Virus record (IMG/VR): IMGVR_UViG_3300035182_000466
Location: 106,062-170,061 of that record
DNA from: a virus
Reading direction: 5' to 3' (one strand)
Length of the DNA stretch: 64,000 bases
A program made the translations under genes and the position numbers. The notes beneath the pieces were generated by a model. It did no database searches and was not told the origin of the DNA. It saw nothing but the letters and a program-made list of their open reading frames with translations. Shown one piece after another: positions 44,416 through 53,417 of this stretch (the stretch's first letter is position 1; every line of letters begins with the position of its first letter).

Positions 44416-44511
44416 CTACCTTTTTGTATTAAATGAAAAATCTCTGAACTTCATTCTATCTAATTCTTTATGAACCTTTGGATCAAGAACAACTAGAGTA
44501 TCATCAGGCAT
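44416..44511 (-). pseudogene. Fragment of a small gene
   Basis: MPDDTLVVLDPKVHKELDRM then KFRDFSFNTKR is open from the ATG at 44511. In a shifted frame just upstream (to about 44560) KTISITDKERSEVF continues in the same style, which suggests a frameshift. No ribosome site at 44511. The interval 44391-44631 otherwise holds nothing recognisable. Confidence 0.4.
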
Positions 44512-44631
44512 CTTGTGGTGAATACCTCACTTCTCTCTTTATCTGTAATGGAAATAGTTTTATTAACATGTTTGTTCTATTTACAGTTTTGACCTACCTC
44601 ATAATACTACACGTTTATTTGTAAGAATATC

Positions 44632-44808
44632 TTAGGACTTACAGTAACATACGCAGTTCTTTTGTGACTTAGAGAACATGCGACAGAATACTTTTGGGTT
44701 ATGATTTAGTGGAAGTTTATAGATACAGGTGTAGCAAGTATTACTATTACTCCACCAAACCTTGAGCCTATTTACCTGTTCTATATGCTTTTGATACAAG
44801 CTCTTCAT
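44632..44808 (-). CDS. Small Cys-rich protein
   Basis: 58 residues. C-Y-T-C at 25-28, then C42 and C-V-C-Y-C near the end, likely metal-binding. AAGGA lies 6 nt before the ATG. Confidence 0.6.
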   Translation of the reverse strand: MKSLYQKHIEQVNRLKVWWSNSNTCYTCIYKLPLNHNPKVFCRMFSKSQKNCVCYCKS

Positions 44809-44817
44809 GGTTAATCC

Positions 44818-45036
44818 TTAAATTATTTCTGTCCAATAGTCATAAATAATATCCATAGAGGTTTCTAACTGATTTATTAGTGTGCATGGTTTAGTATTTA
44901 TGTCAAAAGGTTTTATCCATAATCCAAAATAACGTCGTCCATGTAGATCTGCATCTACTTTACGCTCAGTAGTTCTCTTTCTTATATTTTTGAATCCGGC
45001 ATGTTTTAAAACAGTAACTATGTCACTCTGTGTCAT
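44818..45036 (-). CDS. Hypothetical small protein
   Basis: 72 residues from the ATG at 45036, which overlaps the upstream gene's end by 14 nt; a longer in-frame start at 45108 lies deep inside that gene. Basic N-terminal half, no motif. Confidence 0.55.
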   Translation of the reverse strand: MTQSDIVTVLKHAGFKNIRKRTTERKVDADLHGRRYFGLWIKPFDINTKPCTLINQLETSMDIIYDYWTEII

Positions 45037-45259
45037 AATAGCCTCTATTGATTTGATGAAAAGCTTCCTGTTTAAACCAGGATCTTTTAACAATATTACG
45101 AGAGGCAATTAAGGTATTACCTAAACCTCGTCTGCCCATCTGTTCACCTTTATGATAAAAATGAACAGTATTATTTATGGCATCTTGCTCAGGTATTCCT
45201 TGCTCTATTTGAAGTAATAAATAGTCTTCCCAATTATATGGTAGCAGTATCTTATTCAT
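45023..45259 (-). CDS. Hypothetical small protein
   Basis: 78 residues, no recognised motif. Close spacing to both neighbours supports an operon position. Confidence 0.55.
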   Translation of the reverse strand: MNKILLPYNWEDYLLLQIEQGIPEQDAINNTVHFYHKGEQMGRRGLGNTLIASRNIVKRSWFKQEAFHQINRGYYDTE

Positions 45260-45261
45260 AT

Positions 45262-45681
45262 TTATCCCAATCCAAAATTACAAGTACATTCAATCCCTAT
45301 ATCTTGTGGTTTATCACAAGTTACATAGCATATATATCCACCTTGTTCTACAAGTCTATACCATTGACACTCTTCACAATAATAAACAAATGGACCTTCG
45401 TGTATTTCTTCAATTAATGCGTACTCATTGGTTTTACCTTCAGATATATCACCAGCATCTTCTTTTACCCATCTATCTGCTTGTTCAAAAGACATTGAAA
45501 AGCCATGAGCTCTATGTTTTACTTCATTATAATAATGTATACCCATAAATAGCAAATGTCTTAACGACCCGATTCCATATCCAGGTTTACTAAATAGCTT
45601 AAGAAGCTTATAAAGAATACCCCATTGCTTATTTTTATACTTTCTTGTATCAAATGTGGATATAACAAATATAGAGTTCAT
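45262..45681 (-). CDS. Hypothetical phage protein with Cys motif
   Basis: 139 residues. The C-terminal CEECQWYRL, then GGYICYVTCDKPQDIG and CNFGLG resemble a short segment recurrent in phage proteins, with five cysteines likely binding zinc. The N-terminal region is hydrophobic and basic. Function unknown. Confidence 0.6.
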   Translation of the reverse strand: MNSIFVISTFDTRKYKNKQWGILYKLLKLFSKPGYGIGSLRHLLFMGIHYYNEVKHRAHGFSMSFEQADRWVKEDAGDISEGKTNEYALIEEIHEGPFVYYCEECQWYRLVEQGGYICYVTCDKPQDIGIECTCNFGLG

Positions 45682-45683
45682 GA

Positions 45684-46295
45684 TTAGTTCTTTGTAGACA
45701 ATGATTTAAACTGATCACAGTATTTGCCATTAAAATCCTTGAATAGCTCACACCAGTTGTTTAACTTGTTATTAAATTTTCGCCATTCACAATTATCACA
45801 CATATCAAAATGATGTTCTACAAAGAGAGTAGGATCATAAAAATAAGCATAAGTCTTTGAAGCCTTATATCCTTCTTTTGTAATAAGAAAATCTATACTT
45901 TCTTTTAACTTATCAAATGCTCTTGTACAAACATCGAAGCGAATTGGACAGTTTGTCCATTTATCAAATAGCTTACAGTGGTCAATAACCAGATGTTGGT
46001 TAATATAGGAATAGCAATCCTTACTCTTTGTACTGTATCCACCTTGTAGTTTACTTGTCTTAATACTTAAAAACAAACTATTTTTATATCTATGAACAGA
46101 ATATTTGATAGAATGCTGACGTAAAAAATTTGTAATTAAAAGCCACTTCTCTTGTTGTTCATTGTCTAGTTGTACAAATTCTTTATTTAACCCAATTGGA
46201 AACACTCTATACTCATTATCATTAGTCCAAACTTTTGTCCAATATTTCTTATCACTGTAAGTTTGAAAGCATTTAACACCTTTTTTGTTAATCAT
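45684..46295 (-). CDS. Hypothetical protein with C-terminal zinc motif
   Basis: 203 residues. The C-terminus has CDNCEW...WCELF...YCDQF, a four-Cys site. The N-terminal part is basic and aromatic. No family recognised. Confidence 0.6.
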   Translation of the reverse strand: MINKKGVKCFQTYSDKKYWTKVWTNDNEYRVFPIGLNKEFVQLDNEQQEKWLLITNFLRQHSIKYSVHRYKNSLFLSIKTSKLQGGYSTKSKDCYSYINQHLVIDHCKLFDKWTNCPIRFDVCTRAFDKLKESIDFLITKEGYKASKTYAYFYDPTLFVEHHFDMCDNCEWRKFNNKLNNWCELFKDFNGKYCDQFKSLSTKN

Positions 46296-46308
46296 TTATC
46301 TATCCTTT

Positions 46309-46476
46309 CTATAGCCTAAGTACACAACAAGATTTACCATCTATACCTTTCATTAGCTTTAAGCATTTAGGACAATATGACCTAATTGGTTCTACAGGAT
46401 AGGTAAATACCTGCTATCTATATATACCTTCCCATTCACAATGCGGATATTTAATTTTTTCTATCCGCAATACTAT
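46309..46476 (-). pseudogene. Small zinc-ribbon gene with in-frame TAG and altered start
   Basis: The frame begins ATA-GTA-TTG at the expected start position, then RIEKIKYPHCEWEGIYR, TAG, QVFTYPVEPIRSYCPKCLKL to SCCVLRL and TAG. The Cys pattern spans the internal stop (CEW...CPKC...CC), so one protein was interrupted. A TGG-to-TAG change would explain the stop. Confidence 0.55.
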
Positions 46477-46482
46477 ATTATC

Positions 46483-46707
46483 TCAGTTATTATTTTCTAA
46501 CCTTTCAATACGAAAGTTTAAGTTTTCTTCTAGTCTTTCTACTTCACAAGATAGTCTACCTATGGTCTTAATAAAGATCATGGACTCAACTTGTTTCATT
46601 TTATACATTAATTGACACAAGTGCTGTATACTTTCATTATCTAAATCCTTTGCTTCAAGATCAGATAAAAACTGTATTACCTTTAATACTTTATTCTGAC
46701 TCATGCT
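46483..46707 (-). CDS. Hypothetical small helical protein
   Basis: 74 residues from the ATG at 46707 (GGAAGG upstream). A coiled-coil-like C-terminus ends RIERLENNN. Overlaps the neighbouring gene by 7 nt. Confidence 0.55.
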   Translation of the reverse strand, partial: SMSQNKVLKVIQFLSDLEAKDLDNESIQHLCQLMYKMKQVESMIFIKTIGRLSCEVERLEENLNFRIERLENNN

Positions 46708-46988
46708 TTTATTTCCTTCCATAGTAAAATCTGGTCTAAAGTAAACATACTAAACTTTTCAAGTGTTTCATAATTATAGATGATAGCAACAGTATGTAAG
46801 TCTAAAGGACCCACATGAGATAAACTAGCAGTCTTGCCTTTAACTTTTTCACCAAGCTTAGTTATCACAGAAATAGGTATTCCGAAAGGAGGAATCGTTC
46901 CATCTAAAGTATGTATCTCTTTATACCCATCTCGTATAGCCTCTAGTATGATGTCCTCAATTTCATCGGTAAGTAATTCTTCTATCAT
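46701..46988 (-). CDS. Hypothetical protein
   Basis: 95 residues, acidic N-terminus, mixed alpha/beta. No motif recognised. Confidence 0.55.
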   Translation of the reverse strand: MIEELLTDEIEDIILEAIRDGYKEIHTLDGTIPPFGIPISVITKLGEKVKGKTASLSHVGPLDLHTVAIIYNYETLEKFSMFTLDQILLWKEIKA

Positions 46989-47000
46989 AGCTAACCTCTT

Positions 47001-47210
47001 CTAGCTCAAATGTATAAAATCCTCTATATGATATTCCTTTTCATAATACCAAAATTCACACCATTTAAAACGATTATAAATTTGTAACCAATAGCGTTGG
47101 TAGTGTTCTTTATCTGCATCTTCAAATGTATTATCATAAGTGTTTCTATGGTATATATCTATAAGCGCTTTATTATAGATTTTTCTACGTTCTGCTCCTA
47201 TTTTACTCAT
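47001..47210 (-). CDS. Hypothetical small protein
   Basis: 69 residues from the ATG at 47210 (AGAGGT upstream); the in-frame ATG at 47240 overlaps the previous stop. Rich in Tyr/Trp/Lys, no motif. Confidence 0.55.
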   Translation of the reverse strand: MSKIGAERRKIYNKALIDIYHRNTYDNTFEDADKEHYQRYWLQIYNRFKWCEFWYYEKEYHIEDFIHLS

Positions 47211-47239
47211 TTTATATACCTCTGCTATTATAATAATCA

Positions 47240-47620
47240 CTAACTAACTAACCTTGTCCAAGTACCTTTAGTGCCTATATAATCATCCATAGTATCCTCC
47301 ACTCTAGCAAGAATAAATTCTTTATCAGAAATAGGTGGAGTGGGCAGATTACTTTCAGTACATACTTTAATGTTACCTTTATATTCTCCATCATAAAAAG
47401 CTTTTACTCTATTTTCACTATTTTTATTTTCTGATACTATTGCTAATAGATCTTCATACTCTTTATCTCTGTTAGCTTCATTATCATAAATCCAAGTTAG
47501 CCTATAATTTTCAAATGCAAATAGTATTACTGGTTTTTCATTCTCTTTTATTTTACGGAAAAATTGACATTGTGCTAAGTTAATTGCACTATTTCCTGAT
47601 CTGCTTGTAACATAATACAT
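47240..47620 (-). CDS. Hypothetical protein
   Basis: 126 residues, alpha/beta composition, no known motif. It directly precedes the 47210 gene on the same strand. Confidence 0.55.
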   Translation of the reverse strand: MYYVTSRSGNSAINLAQCQFFRKIKENEKPVILFAFENYRLTWIYDNEANRDKEYEDLLAIVSENKNSENRVKAFYDGEYKGNIKVCTESNLPTPPISDKEFILARVEDTMDDYIGTKGTWTRLVS

Positions 47621-47630
47621 AATTATTCTC

Positions 47631-47951
47631 CTAGACTTTAAGTTTTCGTTCTTTGTCTATATGTAAAACTAAATTTGGGAAAGATTTATGTAGATAAGAA
47701 TCTAACCACATTAAGTACATTTCATGCATAGTATCTTGATCTTCTTCTAAGAAGGCTTTATAAAAGATCTGCCGTTCTTCGATAGAAGCAAGCTCTCCAC
47801 CACAGCAAGAAAAATCTGGACAACACTCGCCTCCTTCTAATTTAAAAGGACCTTCCTTATCTCCAAATCCATCAATAATAGAATAAAGGTTATTATTATT
47901 ATGAATTGATTTACCATTTAACCACTTTTCAAGTTGTTCTTTTGTAGTCAT
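47631..47951 (-). CDS. Small protein with CCPDFSCC motif
   Basis: 106 residues from the ATG at 47951, which follows a GGTG site and abuts the deaminase gene stop. The motif ECCPDFSCCGGE (about residue 40-52) is distinctive and probably metal-binding. Biochemical role unknown. Confidence 0.6.
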   Translation of the reverse strand: MTTKEQLEKWLNGKSIHNNNNLYSIIDGFGDKEGPFKLEGGECCPDFSCCGGELASIEERQIFYKAFLEEDQDTMHEMYLMWLDSYLHKSFPNLVLHIDKERKLKV

Positions 47952-47952
47952 C

Positions 47953-48360
47953 TTAATCACCAGTCTTAATCCGTTCATAATAAGGATATTCAGGTACTGT
48001 ATATATTACTTCTCTTATTCCTAATTCACGTATCATCCACATACACTGATCGCAAGGTTTAGCTAATGCTAAGTCATTATTCTTTTTAACTCGCAAAATA
48101 AATAAGGTTTTACCTTTAACTATTTCCTTATCCAGTTTTCTTAAACAGTCTCGTTCTGCATGTAAGGTTTCTTCAAACTTTGCATATTTATTTCCACGGC
48201 CACAATAACGAATTTGATTATATCCTGTAGATAATACTTTTCGTTTGTTACAACAAACTGAACCTAACCTTTGTTGGTAATCACTTTTTTGTGCTTCATT
48301 GTAAGCAGTAAGAAATTGAGGATACTTAGCTACTAATATTGCAAGTTTATTTGTACTCAT
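47953..48360 (-). CDS. Cytidine/dCMP deaminase-superfamily protein
   Basis: 135 residues. H-A-E-R-D (residue ~88) and P-C-D-Q-C (near 115) are the zinc and proton-transfer motifs of the deaminase fold. The preceding CCNKRKVLSTGYNQI fits a dCMP or free-nucleoside deaminase. It could make dUMP for ThyX, or deaminate another base. A fragment of a second, ComEB-type deaminase lies at 42557-42655. Confidence 0.8.
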   Translation of the reverse strand: MSTNKLAILVAKYPQFLTAYNEAQKSDYQQRLGSVCCNKRKVLSTGYNQIRYCGRGNKYAKFEETLHAERDCLRKLDKEIVKGKTLFILRVKKNNDLALAKPCDQCMWMIRELGIREVIYTVPEYPYYERIKTGD

Positions 48361-48364
48361 AATA

Positions 48365-49117
48365 TTACTCGTCTAATTTTAAAAGATCTATATGAAGAGG
48401 AACCGAAATTCTATTTCTAACTAGTTCATCCTCTAGTTCTTCTTTAGTATATTGTACACAAAATTCAAAAGATACTTCTGGATTAAGAATATAATCAATT
48501 AGCTGCTGTTCATTAGTTATCAAGGTACTAATAATATTATAACATCTCCTAAGTTGTCTAACTCCATGAGCATCGGAATTACATACTCGTTTTAGTTTAA
48601 ATCTTTCATAAGGATCTTTTGATCTAAATACCTGTCTACGATTATGTATAAATTCATATCCATCAATAACTAAATGACCTAGTTTAGATATGAACCTCTT
48701 GGCATTCATTGGATGACATAGAATAATAGCACAATCATAATTATGCCTTGATCTGACATAAGCTAAATCATTTACACCAATAGAACCTTTTTCTTCTCTT
48801 ATTCTAAATATATCTCTTATAGCTTCTGTTCCAAATACAAGTACTTCCTCGTAACCTTTTACTGAAAGTTCTATTCCATTTATAATTGGATAATTCAAGT
48901 CTATAGAAACATTATGAGATTCAAGAATTTGTCTATTAAAGGATTGAGGAGTCAAACTGTATTCTGGATAAGTTTTACCTTCACTCTTAGAGTATAAATG
49001 GTCAGTAATTACTAAACAAGAGTGATTGAGTTCTTTACATGCGATAGCAAGTTCTCTAATAGTATTAGAGCCATCACTAAAATCACTATGAGTGTGAAGA
49101 TTTATTTTATAATACAT
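48365..49117 (-). CDS. PHP-domain phosphoesterase
   Basis: 250 residues. NLH8TH10SDFSDG, DH (near residue 38-39), CHPMN and the late SDAHG motif are the trinuclear metal ligands of PHP hydrolases. Related proteins include histidinol phosphatase and polymerase proofreading domains. As a free-standing phage protein it may hydrolyse nucleotide phosphates. Substrate not readable. Confidence 0.85.
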   Translation of the reverse strand: MYYKINLHTHSDFSDGSNTIRELAIACKELNHSCLVITDHLYSKSEGKTYPEYSLTPQSFNRQILESHNVSIDLNYPIINGIELSVKGYEEVLVFGTEAIRDIFRIREEKGSIGVNDLAYVRSRHNYDCAIILCHPMNAKRFISKLGHLVIDGYEFIHNRRQVFRSKDPYERFKLKRVCNSDAHGVRQLRRCYNIISTLITNEQQLIDYILNPEVSFEFCVQYTKEELEDELVRNRISVPLHIDLLKLDE

Positions 49118-49123
49118 CTCTTT

Positions 49124-49174
49124 TTATCTTATCTTCGCTTCATAGTCATATTTAAAATCTATTTTCTCTTTCAT
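49124..49174 (-). CDS. Possible 16-residue peptide
   Basis: The frame MKEKIDFKYDYEAKIR has AAAGGA 7 nt upstream. Its ATG directly follows the TAA of the upstream gene (TAAATG, sharing one A). Size makes it uncertain. Confidence 0.35.
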   Translation of the reverse strand: MKEKIDFKYDYEAKIR

Positions 49175-49630
49175 TTAATTTTCCTTTAAATATTCATAAA
49201 TAGCACTAGCAAATCTATCTGGATTTACATATTTTATATCTATAGCAATATGAGTATAATGACTTGCTTGACAATGTTTTATCAAAAACTGTTCCCACCA
49301 ACTTTGTTCTTTTGCCCAATCCAAAAGTTTAAAGAAACCTTCAGGTGTAGAAAAATCAATAAAATAAAAAGTACCATTTTGCCTTCCTATAGTATTGGCA
49401 TGTTCAACAAACCCTTCAGCTACTCTAGCTGCTACTTTTTTTGAGAGTTCTTTATAACCTTGTCTGTATACTAAACCACATTTTGAACAAAATACTTTCC
49501 AATCACAACCAATTAAGGAATTATTTTCACTTGAAGTATACTCTTTACCTACTTCAGAAATAAAATTATGCCAGCATTCATTAATTGCTTCTGTTAGAAA
49601 CTTATTCTGTTCTAATCTTAACACTTTCAT
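49175..49630 (-). CDS. Hypothetical protein
   Basis: 151 residues with a CSKCG motif (near residue 50) and a C-terminal alpha/beta region. No family recognised. Confidence 0.6.
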   Translation of the reverse strand: MKVLRLEQNKFLTEAINECWHNFISEVGKEYTSSENNSLIGCDWKVFCSKCGLVYRQGYKELSKKVAARVAEGFVEHANTIGRQNGTFYFIDFSTPEGFFKLLDWAKEQSWWEQFLIKHCQASHYTHIAIDIKYVNPDRFASAIYEYLKEN

Positions 49631-49641
49631 ATCTTGTTCCT

Positions 49642-49772
49642 TTAAGTAATATAAAGAGTATCTACTGCTTTAGCTTCTTCAGGATGCTCAGAAATAATGT
49701 TAGATGTTTAACCATTACATAGATATGCCTATCTATTTTTGATCTAAATGAAATAAATTCAAATATATCTAT
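49642..49772 (-). pseudogene. Broken small gene
   Basis: No in-frame ATG at the 5' end (an ATA lies where it would be, overlapping the upstream stop). DIFEFISFRSKIDRHIYVMV is followed by a frame change in an A-run and NIISEHPEEAKAVDTLYIT. The joined protein would be about 44 residues. Confidence 0.45.
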
Positions 49773-50416
49773 GCATCCAGTAGCTTAACTTCATCAGTAT
49801 TCTCAGAAATTAAATAAAATGGTCTACGTGTTCCTGTAGTTAAGTATTCCGCAGCTTTAAGAGCCATCAGTATCTTGTCTTCTGCATAAAGCTTTACTCT
49901 TCTAGGTTTCTCATCAAATTCGTAAGAGTATAAAACTCCTCTTGCTACGTCATCACCAGATCCAATAGCATGACCCCAATTTTCACAGTCAATAACAGAA
50001 AGATTACAGCATATCTCGTAAATCTGTCCATTATAGCCTATGATAATATCTGCATCCATTTCAGGTTCTTCATTCTCATGTTTTAATAAGTTATATCGAG
50101 ATAAAGTCTTTTGTAGGAAAGGAACGAAGGTACAACGGAGATAACTAGAAAATTGTGTATTAATATCTAAAGCAACTGTAGCAGTAGTAGGCTTAAATGA
50201 TAAGAAATTAGGTAAAGTATTCTCAATCTCCTGTGCATAAGATTCATAAAAAAGTGTATCAGCTACTCGTCCTGAACCTGTTACTCCAATTACCATTTGG
50301 CTAAGTTTAGCAATCTTTGCGTTGTTTCCGGTAATTCGTGTACTTCTATTTTGATATAATGAATCTGCACCCATTGATACTATTTCATTTTCTACAACAG
50401 CTACAATTGTTGACAT
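49769..50416 (-). CDS. Proteasome/HslV-like Ntn-hydrolase
   Basis: 215 residues. The N-terminus MSTIVAVVENEIVSMGADS matches the start of proteasome beta/HslV subunits, where removal of Met exposes a Ser or Thr nucleophile. IGVTGSGRVADTL and ADIIIGYNGQIY follow as in the fold. No unfoldase partner (HslU-like) is in the window. It may be a phage peptidase acting on its own or with a host ATPase. Confidence 0.75.
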   Translation of the reverse strand: MSTIVAVVENEIVSMGADSLYQNRSTRITGNNAKIAKLSQMVIGVTGSGRVADTLFYESYAQEIENTLPNFLSFKPTTATVALDINTQFSSYLRCTFVPFLQKTLSRYNLLKHENEEPEMDADIIIGYNGQIYEICCNLSVIDCENWGHAIGSGDDVARGVLYSYEFDEKPRRVKLYAEDKILMALKAAEYLTTGTRRPFYLISENTDEVKLLDA

Positions 50417-50510
50417 ATATTACTCCTATATTTATAAATATAGTATCTCTTTTATTAACTATTAGTAATATGGATATAGGCAGTTTATTAGATAGGTTAG
50501 AATGTATTGA

Positions 50511-50717
50511 TTAGGATAATACATTACTATTGGTTGTAGGTAGTAAGCTTATTCCTATGGTATTTATATCCATATTTATTGCAATCTGAGTTTTTGATAT
50601 GTGAAACTTCTGATAAATATATTCAATAATACATTCTGGACTCATAGTATGTTCTTTATATAAAAGATATATGTGTTTTACAGATAAAGCATAATCTTTC
50701 TGTGTAAATAAGTCCAT
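50511..50717 (-). CDS. Possible small protein
   Basis: 68 residues, helical, no motif, and no clear ribosome site before the ATG. Composition is plausible but evidence is weak. Confidence 0.4.
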   Translation of the reverse strand: MDLFTQKDYALSVKHIYLLYKEHTMSPECIIEYIYQKFHISKTQIAINMDINTIGISLLPTTNSNVLS

Positions 50718-50749
50718 TTAAATCATATATAGTATTGTGTTCACATACT

Positions 50750-50872
50750 TTAGTTTTTTCTATATGCTTTATCTACATCTTCAACTTCTTGTTCTGTAGC
50801 AGGTCTTACTTTAGACACTAGTACATAAGGACCCTAATATTCTTTATCATATTCTACGAATGGAGCAGGCAT
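50750..50872 (-). pseudogene. Small gene interrupted by one TAG
   Basis: AGAGGA precedes the ATG at 50872. MPAPFVEYDKEY, TAG, then GPYVLVSKVRPATEQEVEDV to KAYRKN and TAA stay in one frame. A single G-to-A change (TGG to TAG) would explain it. Confidence 0.6.
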
Positions 50873-50880
50873 GTTTCCTC

Positions 50881-51147
50881 TTATAACCAATGTTCTATAT
50901 CTTTACGAAGAATAGTTGCACGTTCTACCTGCATTGCATTACCTGAAGTAAAATACTTTCTCACAATAGCTGCAAGTTGTCTATCACGTTCAATAGGATC
51001 AACTACTTCAAGATATGTTGTTCCATCATAGATATAGATAGTAGTTCCGTAACGATTAACTACTTTAGCGTAGTCACCTCTACTTGCAGGTATCTTACAA
51101 AGTTCTTCATAAGAACTAGCTACTTTATCAGTATGAGTGTTTAGCAT
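50881..51147 (-). CDS. Hypothetical small protein
   Basis: 88 residues. The ATG has AAGGAG upstream inside the broken neighbour gene. Beta-rich N-terminal half (TIYIYDGTTYLEVVD). No family recognised. Confidence 0.6.
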   Translation of the reverse strand: MLNTHTDKVASSYEELCKIPASRGDYAKVVNRYGTTIYIYDGTTYLEVVDPIERDRQLAAIVRKYFTSGNAMQVERATILRKDIEHWL

Positions 51148-51290
51148 TTTACTAGCTCCTTAAAAGCTACTACAAATTCATCCTCATGAAGATGAATAGG
51201 TTGATTTTTATTTGATAGATAGTTACCAGGAGCATCCATCTATGCTTGCCCATATCCTTCTGGACATTTATTATTCGGTTTCTGATTCAT
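51141..51290 (-). pseudogene. Small gene interrupted by one TAG
   Basis: From an ATG at 51290 (AGAGG upstream, inside the neighbouring gene's end), MNQKPNNKCPEGYGQA, TAG, then MDAPGNYLSNKNQPIHLHED to KELVKC and TAA read in one frame. The segment on each side of the stop looks like one protein with Trp (TGG) lost to TAG. Confidence 0.6.
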
Positions 51291-51606
51291 TAGATTTAAG
51301 CCTCTCTTTCCAAGTGTTAATATATTGTTGACAAATAAGACATGTTACTTTATCAATATCGTAAGTTATTCTATTTCTATCACCTACAGGTGTTTTACAT
51401 ATAGCTCTACCATTATCTGCTTCTAAATGTATTTTTAGCTCATTTAAAATAAGTATATTACAGCCATTTTTATCACATACTCTTTTCATAGAGTCAATTG
51501 CACTATATACATGTCCTGCAACTAAACCATTTGCTAGAAGCCTTATAACACGCAAGCGATCTTTATGTGGAATAATTTTTACTAGTTCTTCATAATTATT
51601 AGACAT
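51271..51606 (-). CDS. Hypothetical protein
   Basis: 111 residues with several Cys (CDKNGC, CLICQQ) and a beta stretch. No motif recognised. Its end overlaps the broken gene at 51290. Confidence 0.6.
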   Translation of the reverse strand: MSNNYEELVKIIPHKDRLRVIRLLANGLVAGHVYSAIDSMKRVCDKNGCNILILNELKIHLEADNGRAICKTPVGDRNRITYDIDKVTCLICQQYINTWKERLKSNESETE

Positions 51607-51676
51607 AATGTTAAACCTCGTTACTACATATTTTTAAATATTTTTATATTGTATATTTACAGTATTAAAAATAAAA

Positions 51677-51702
51677 AAGTAGCATAGATATCTATGCTAC
51701 TT
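51677..51702 (-). terminator. Palindromic hairpin terminator
   Basis: A 26-nt perfect palindrome, AAGTAGCATAGAT with ATCTATGCTACTT, lies just after the stop of the 51708 gene and is followed on the - strand by TTTTTTATTTTT. Confidence 0.75.
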
Positions 51703-51707
51703 CTAGT

Positions 51708-51992
51708 TTAAACTTTTACTATTGTTCTAGCCCTGTGTATTTCTTGTTTACGCCTAACTCGTATGTATTCCTCACTAGGAACTGTAGTTGCATTAGTTAT
51801 GTCTATAAAACCATTATTATAAAAATATGTTAGTTTTGTATATTCTTTCTTATTATTATGATCATCAAAAAATTTAATTTCAGCTAAGTCTCCATACTTA
51901 AATTCTTTGATCTTTAAATTTTCCAACTCCCTTAGTTTAAGTAAGGCCAAGTCCTTTGTATCTTCTACTATTTTAAAGACCTTAACTTTCAT
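51708..51992 (-). CDS. Hypothetical small protein
   Basis: 94 residues, basic, with alternating strands; it ends before the palindromic terminator. No family recognised. Confidence 0.55.
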   Translation of the reverse strand: MKVKVFKIVEDTKDLALLKLRELENLKIKEFKYGDLAEIKFFDDHNNKKEYTKLTYFYNNGFIDITNATTVPSEEYIRVRRKQEIHRARTIVKV

Positions 51993-52008
51993 ATATCACT
52001 CCTAATTC

Positions 52009-52707
52009 TTATATAGAAGAAGAATCATATTCAAAATATGGAGTACAATCTTTATAATACTTTTTACAACGAGCACTAAATCTTTTAAGATCATCTTTTA
52101 GATCCGGAGGAAGTTCATTGAAAAATTTTTCTTTGATAACTGACTTATCTTCACCTGAATTTAAAAGATCTAAAATATTTTTAATTCGTCCCATAGCAAG
52201 TTGCCTACCTTGTAACTTAGAAAAATGATCTTGAGTATCACACTTTGACCATCCGATTAGATAGCTGTTTGAAGGAACATGCAAAACAGATACAAACATA
52301 GCAACAGGATTGCCTTTAGTTTCTTTTAATGTAATAGTCTTTCTTTTTGTTTTTTCATCTACAACTACAGATGAAATAAATACTGGTTTACGTGCATAAT
52401 CTACAAGATAATTTTTAACTAGTTCTTTCATTCTCTCATCTCCTTGTTGTTTTTTGTTTACTAGATCATCTACGAATGAAACTATGTCTTCTACCCTATT
52501 CCAGCTGTCTATTACTTCTTCTGAAATTCCTGAATCATCATACTCTCCTTCATGGTCATAATTATCTAAAATGTCTAGTATAATGTCTTGTATCTCTTCT
52601 TCATAGATGCCTATAAAATTAAGTTTATCTGATAACTTTATATCTTCTACATCTACATATGAGTATACAGAAATTAAATCTATTACATCATCTTCTACAT
52701 TCATCAT
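52009..52707 (-). CDS. Hypothetical acidic protein
   Basis: 232 residues. The N-terminal ~90 residues are very acidic helix; the C-terminal part (SNSYLIGWSKCDTQDHFSKL, then FSARCKKYY) looks globular. It overlaps the next gene by 4 nt. No family recognised; the acidic region could mimic DNA or bind a basic partner (inference). Confidence 0.6.
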   Translation of the reverse strand: MMNVEDDVIDLISVYSYVDVEDIKLSDKLNFIGIYEEEIQDIILDILDNYDHEGEYDDSGISEEVIDSWNRVEDIVSFVDDLVNKKQQGDERMKELVKNYLVDYARKPVFISSVVVDEKTKRKTITLKETKGNPVAMFVSVLHVPSNSYLIGWSKCDTQDHFSKLQGRQLAMGRIKNILDLLNSGEDKSVIKEKFFNELPPDLKDDLKRFSARCKKYYKDCTPYFEYDSSSI

Positions 52708-53402
52708 GATATTACCTCCTCCTTTTCCTCATCCTTTTTCTTTCTTAAAATTGCATATCTTTCTTTTTCTACTTCGTCTTCAATTAAGTTATAAAAATAT
52801 ACAGTTCTGTCTAACTCATAGTTACAGGCATCTTCACTTGAAATTTCTGACCAAATTTGTCTTTCTATATTTTTATCTACATTATTTTTAGAACATAAAT
52901 CATAGTTTGTCTTTATTTCAAAAAGTTCTGAAACATCTATTGCGTAAATAACTTGTCTCATAGAGTGATTAGGAACTTTGATTGAGCCTTTTACTATTTG
53001 TATTTCAGAAGGTAGTATATTTACTAAAGGCTTTATAATAGTTTTAAGCCTGTTTAGTCTTGTAGTATATGCTCGTATCTTTCGATAAGGCATTTCTAAA
53101 AACATTTGGTCAGAACCTTTATCATTTTTTACTGATAAAACTTTTTCTGTTACATAATTGTTTACGGTTTTACCATATTGTCCATCAAAACCTCCAGCTT
53201 GAACATACTCTTTAAAGAAGCATGGGAATTTTCTTTGTCTAGGTTCAAAAACATATACACATAAACCATTTATAACATGGTCACAGCCTTCGCAATTTTC
53301 ATGTAATTGTCTTTTAGGAGGACGCTTTAAATCTGCACAATAATAAGTAGAGCTGTTTACTTCATTTTTTGGTATTGTTGCAAAAATTGGATCTTTAGGC
53401 AT
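52704..53402 (-). CDS. Hypothetical protein with N-terminal Cys cluster
   Basis: 232 residues. CADLKR, CEGC and CVYVFE near residues 22-55 suggest a zinc site; the C-terminus is Lys/Glu-rich. It directly precedes the acidic 52009 gene. Function unknown. Confidence 0.6.
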   Translation of the reverse strand: MPKDPIFATIPKNEVNSSTYYCADLKRPPKRQLHENCEGCDHVINGLCVYVFEPRQRKFPCFFKEYVQAGGFDGQYGKTVNNYVTEKVLSVKNDKGSDQMFLEMPYRKIRAYTTRLNRLKTIIKPLVNILPSEIQIVKGSIKVPNHSMRQVIYAIDVSELFEIKTNYDLCSKNNVDKNIERQIWSEISSEDACNYELDRTVYFYNLIEDEVEKERYAILRKKKDEEKEEVIS

Positions 53403-53417
53403 AAATTACTCCTTAAA

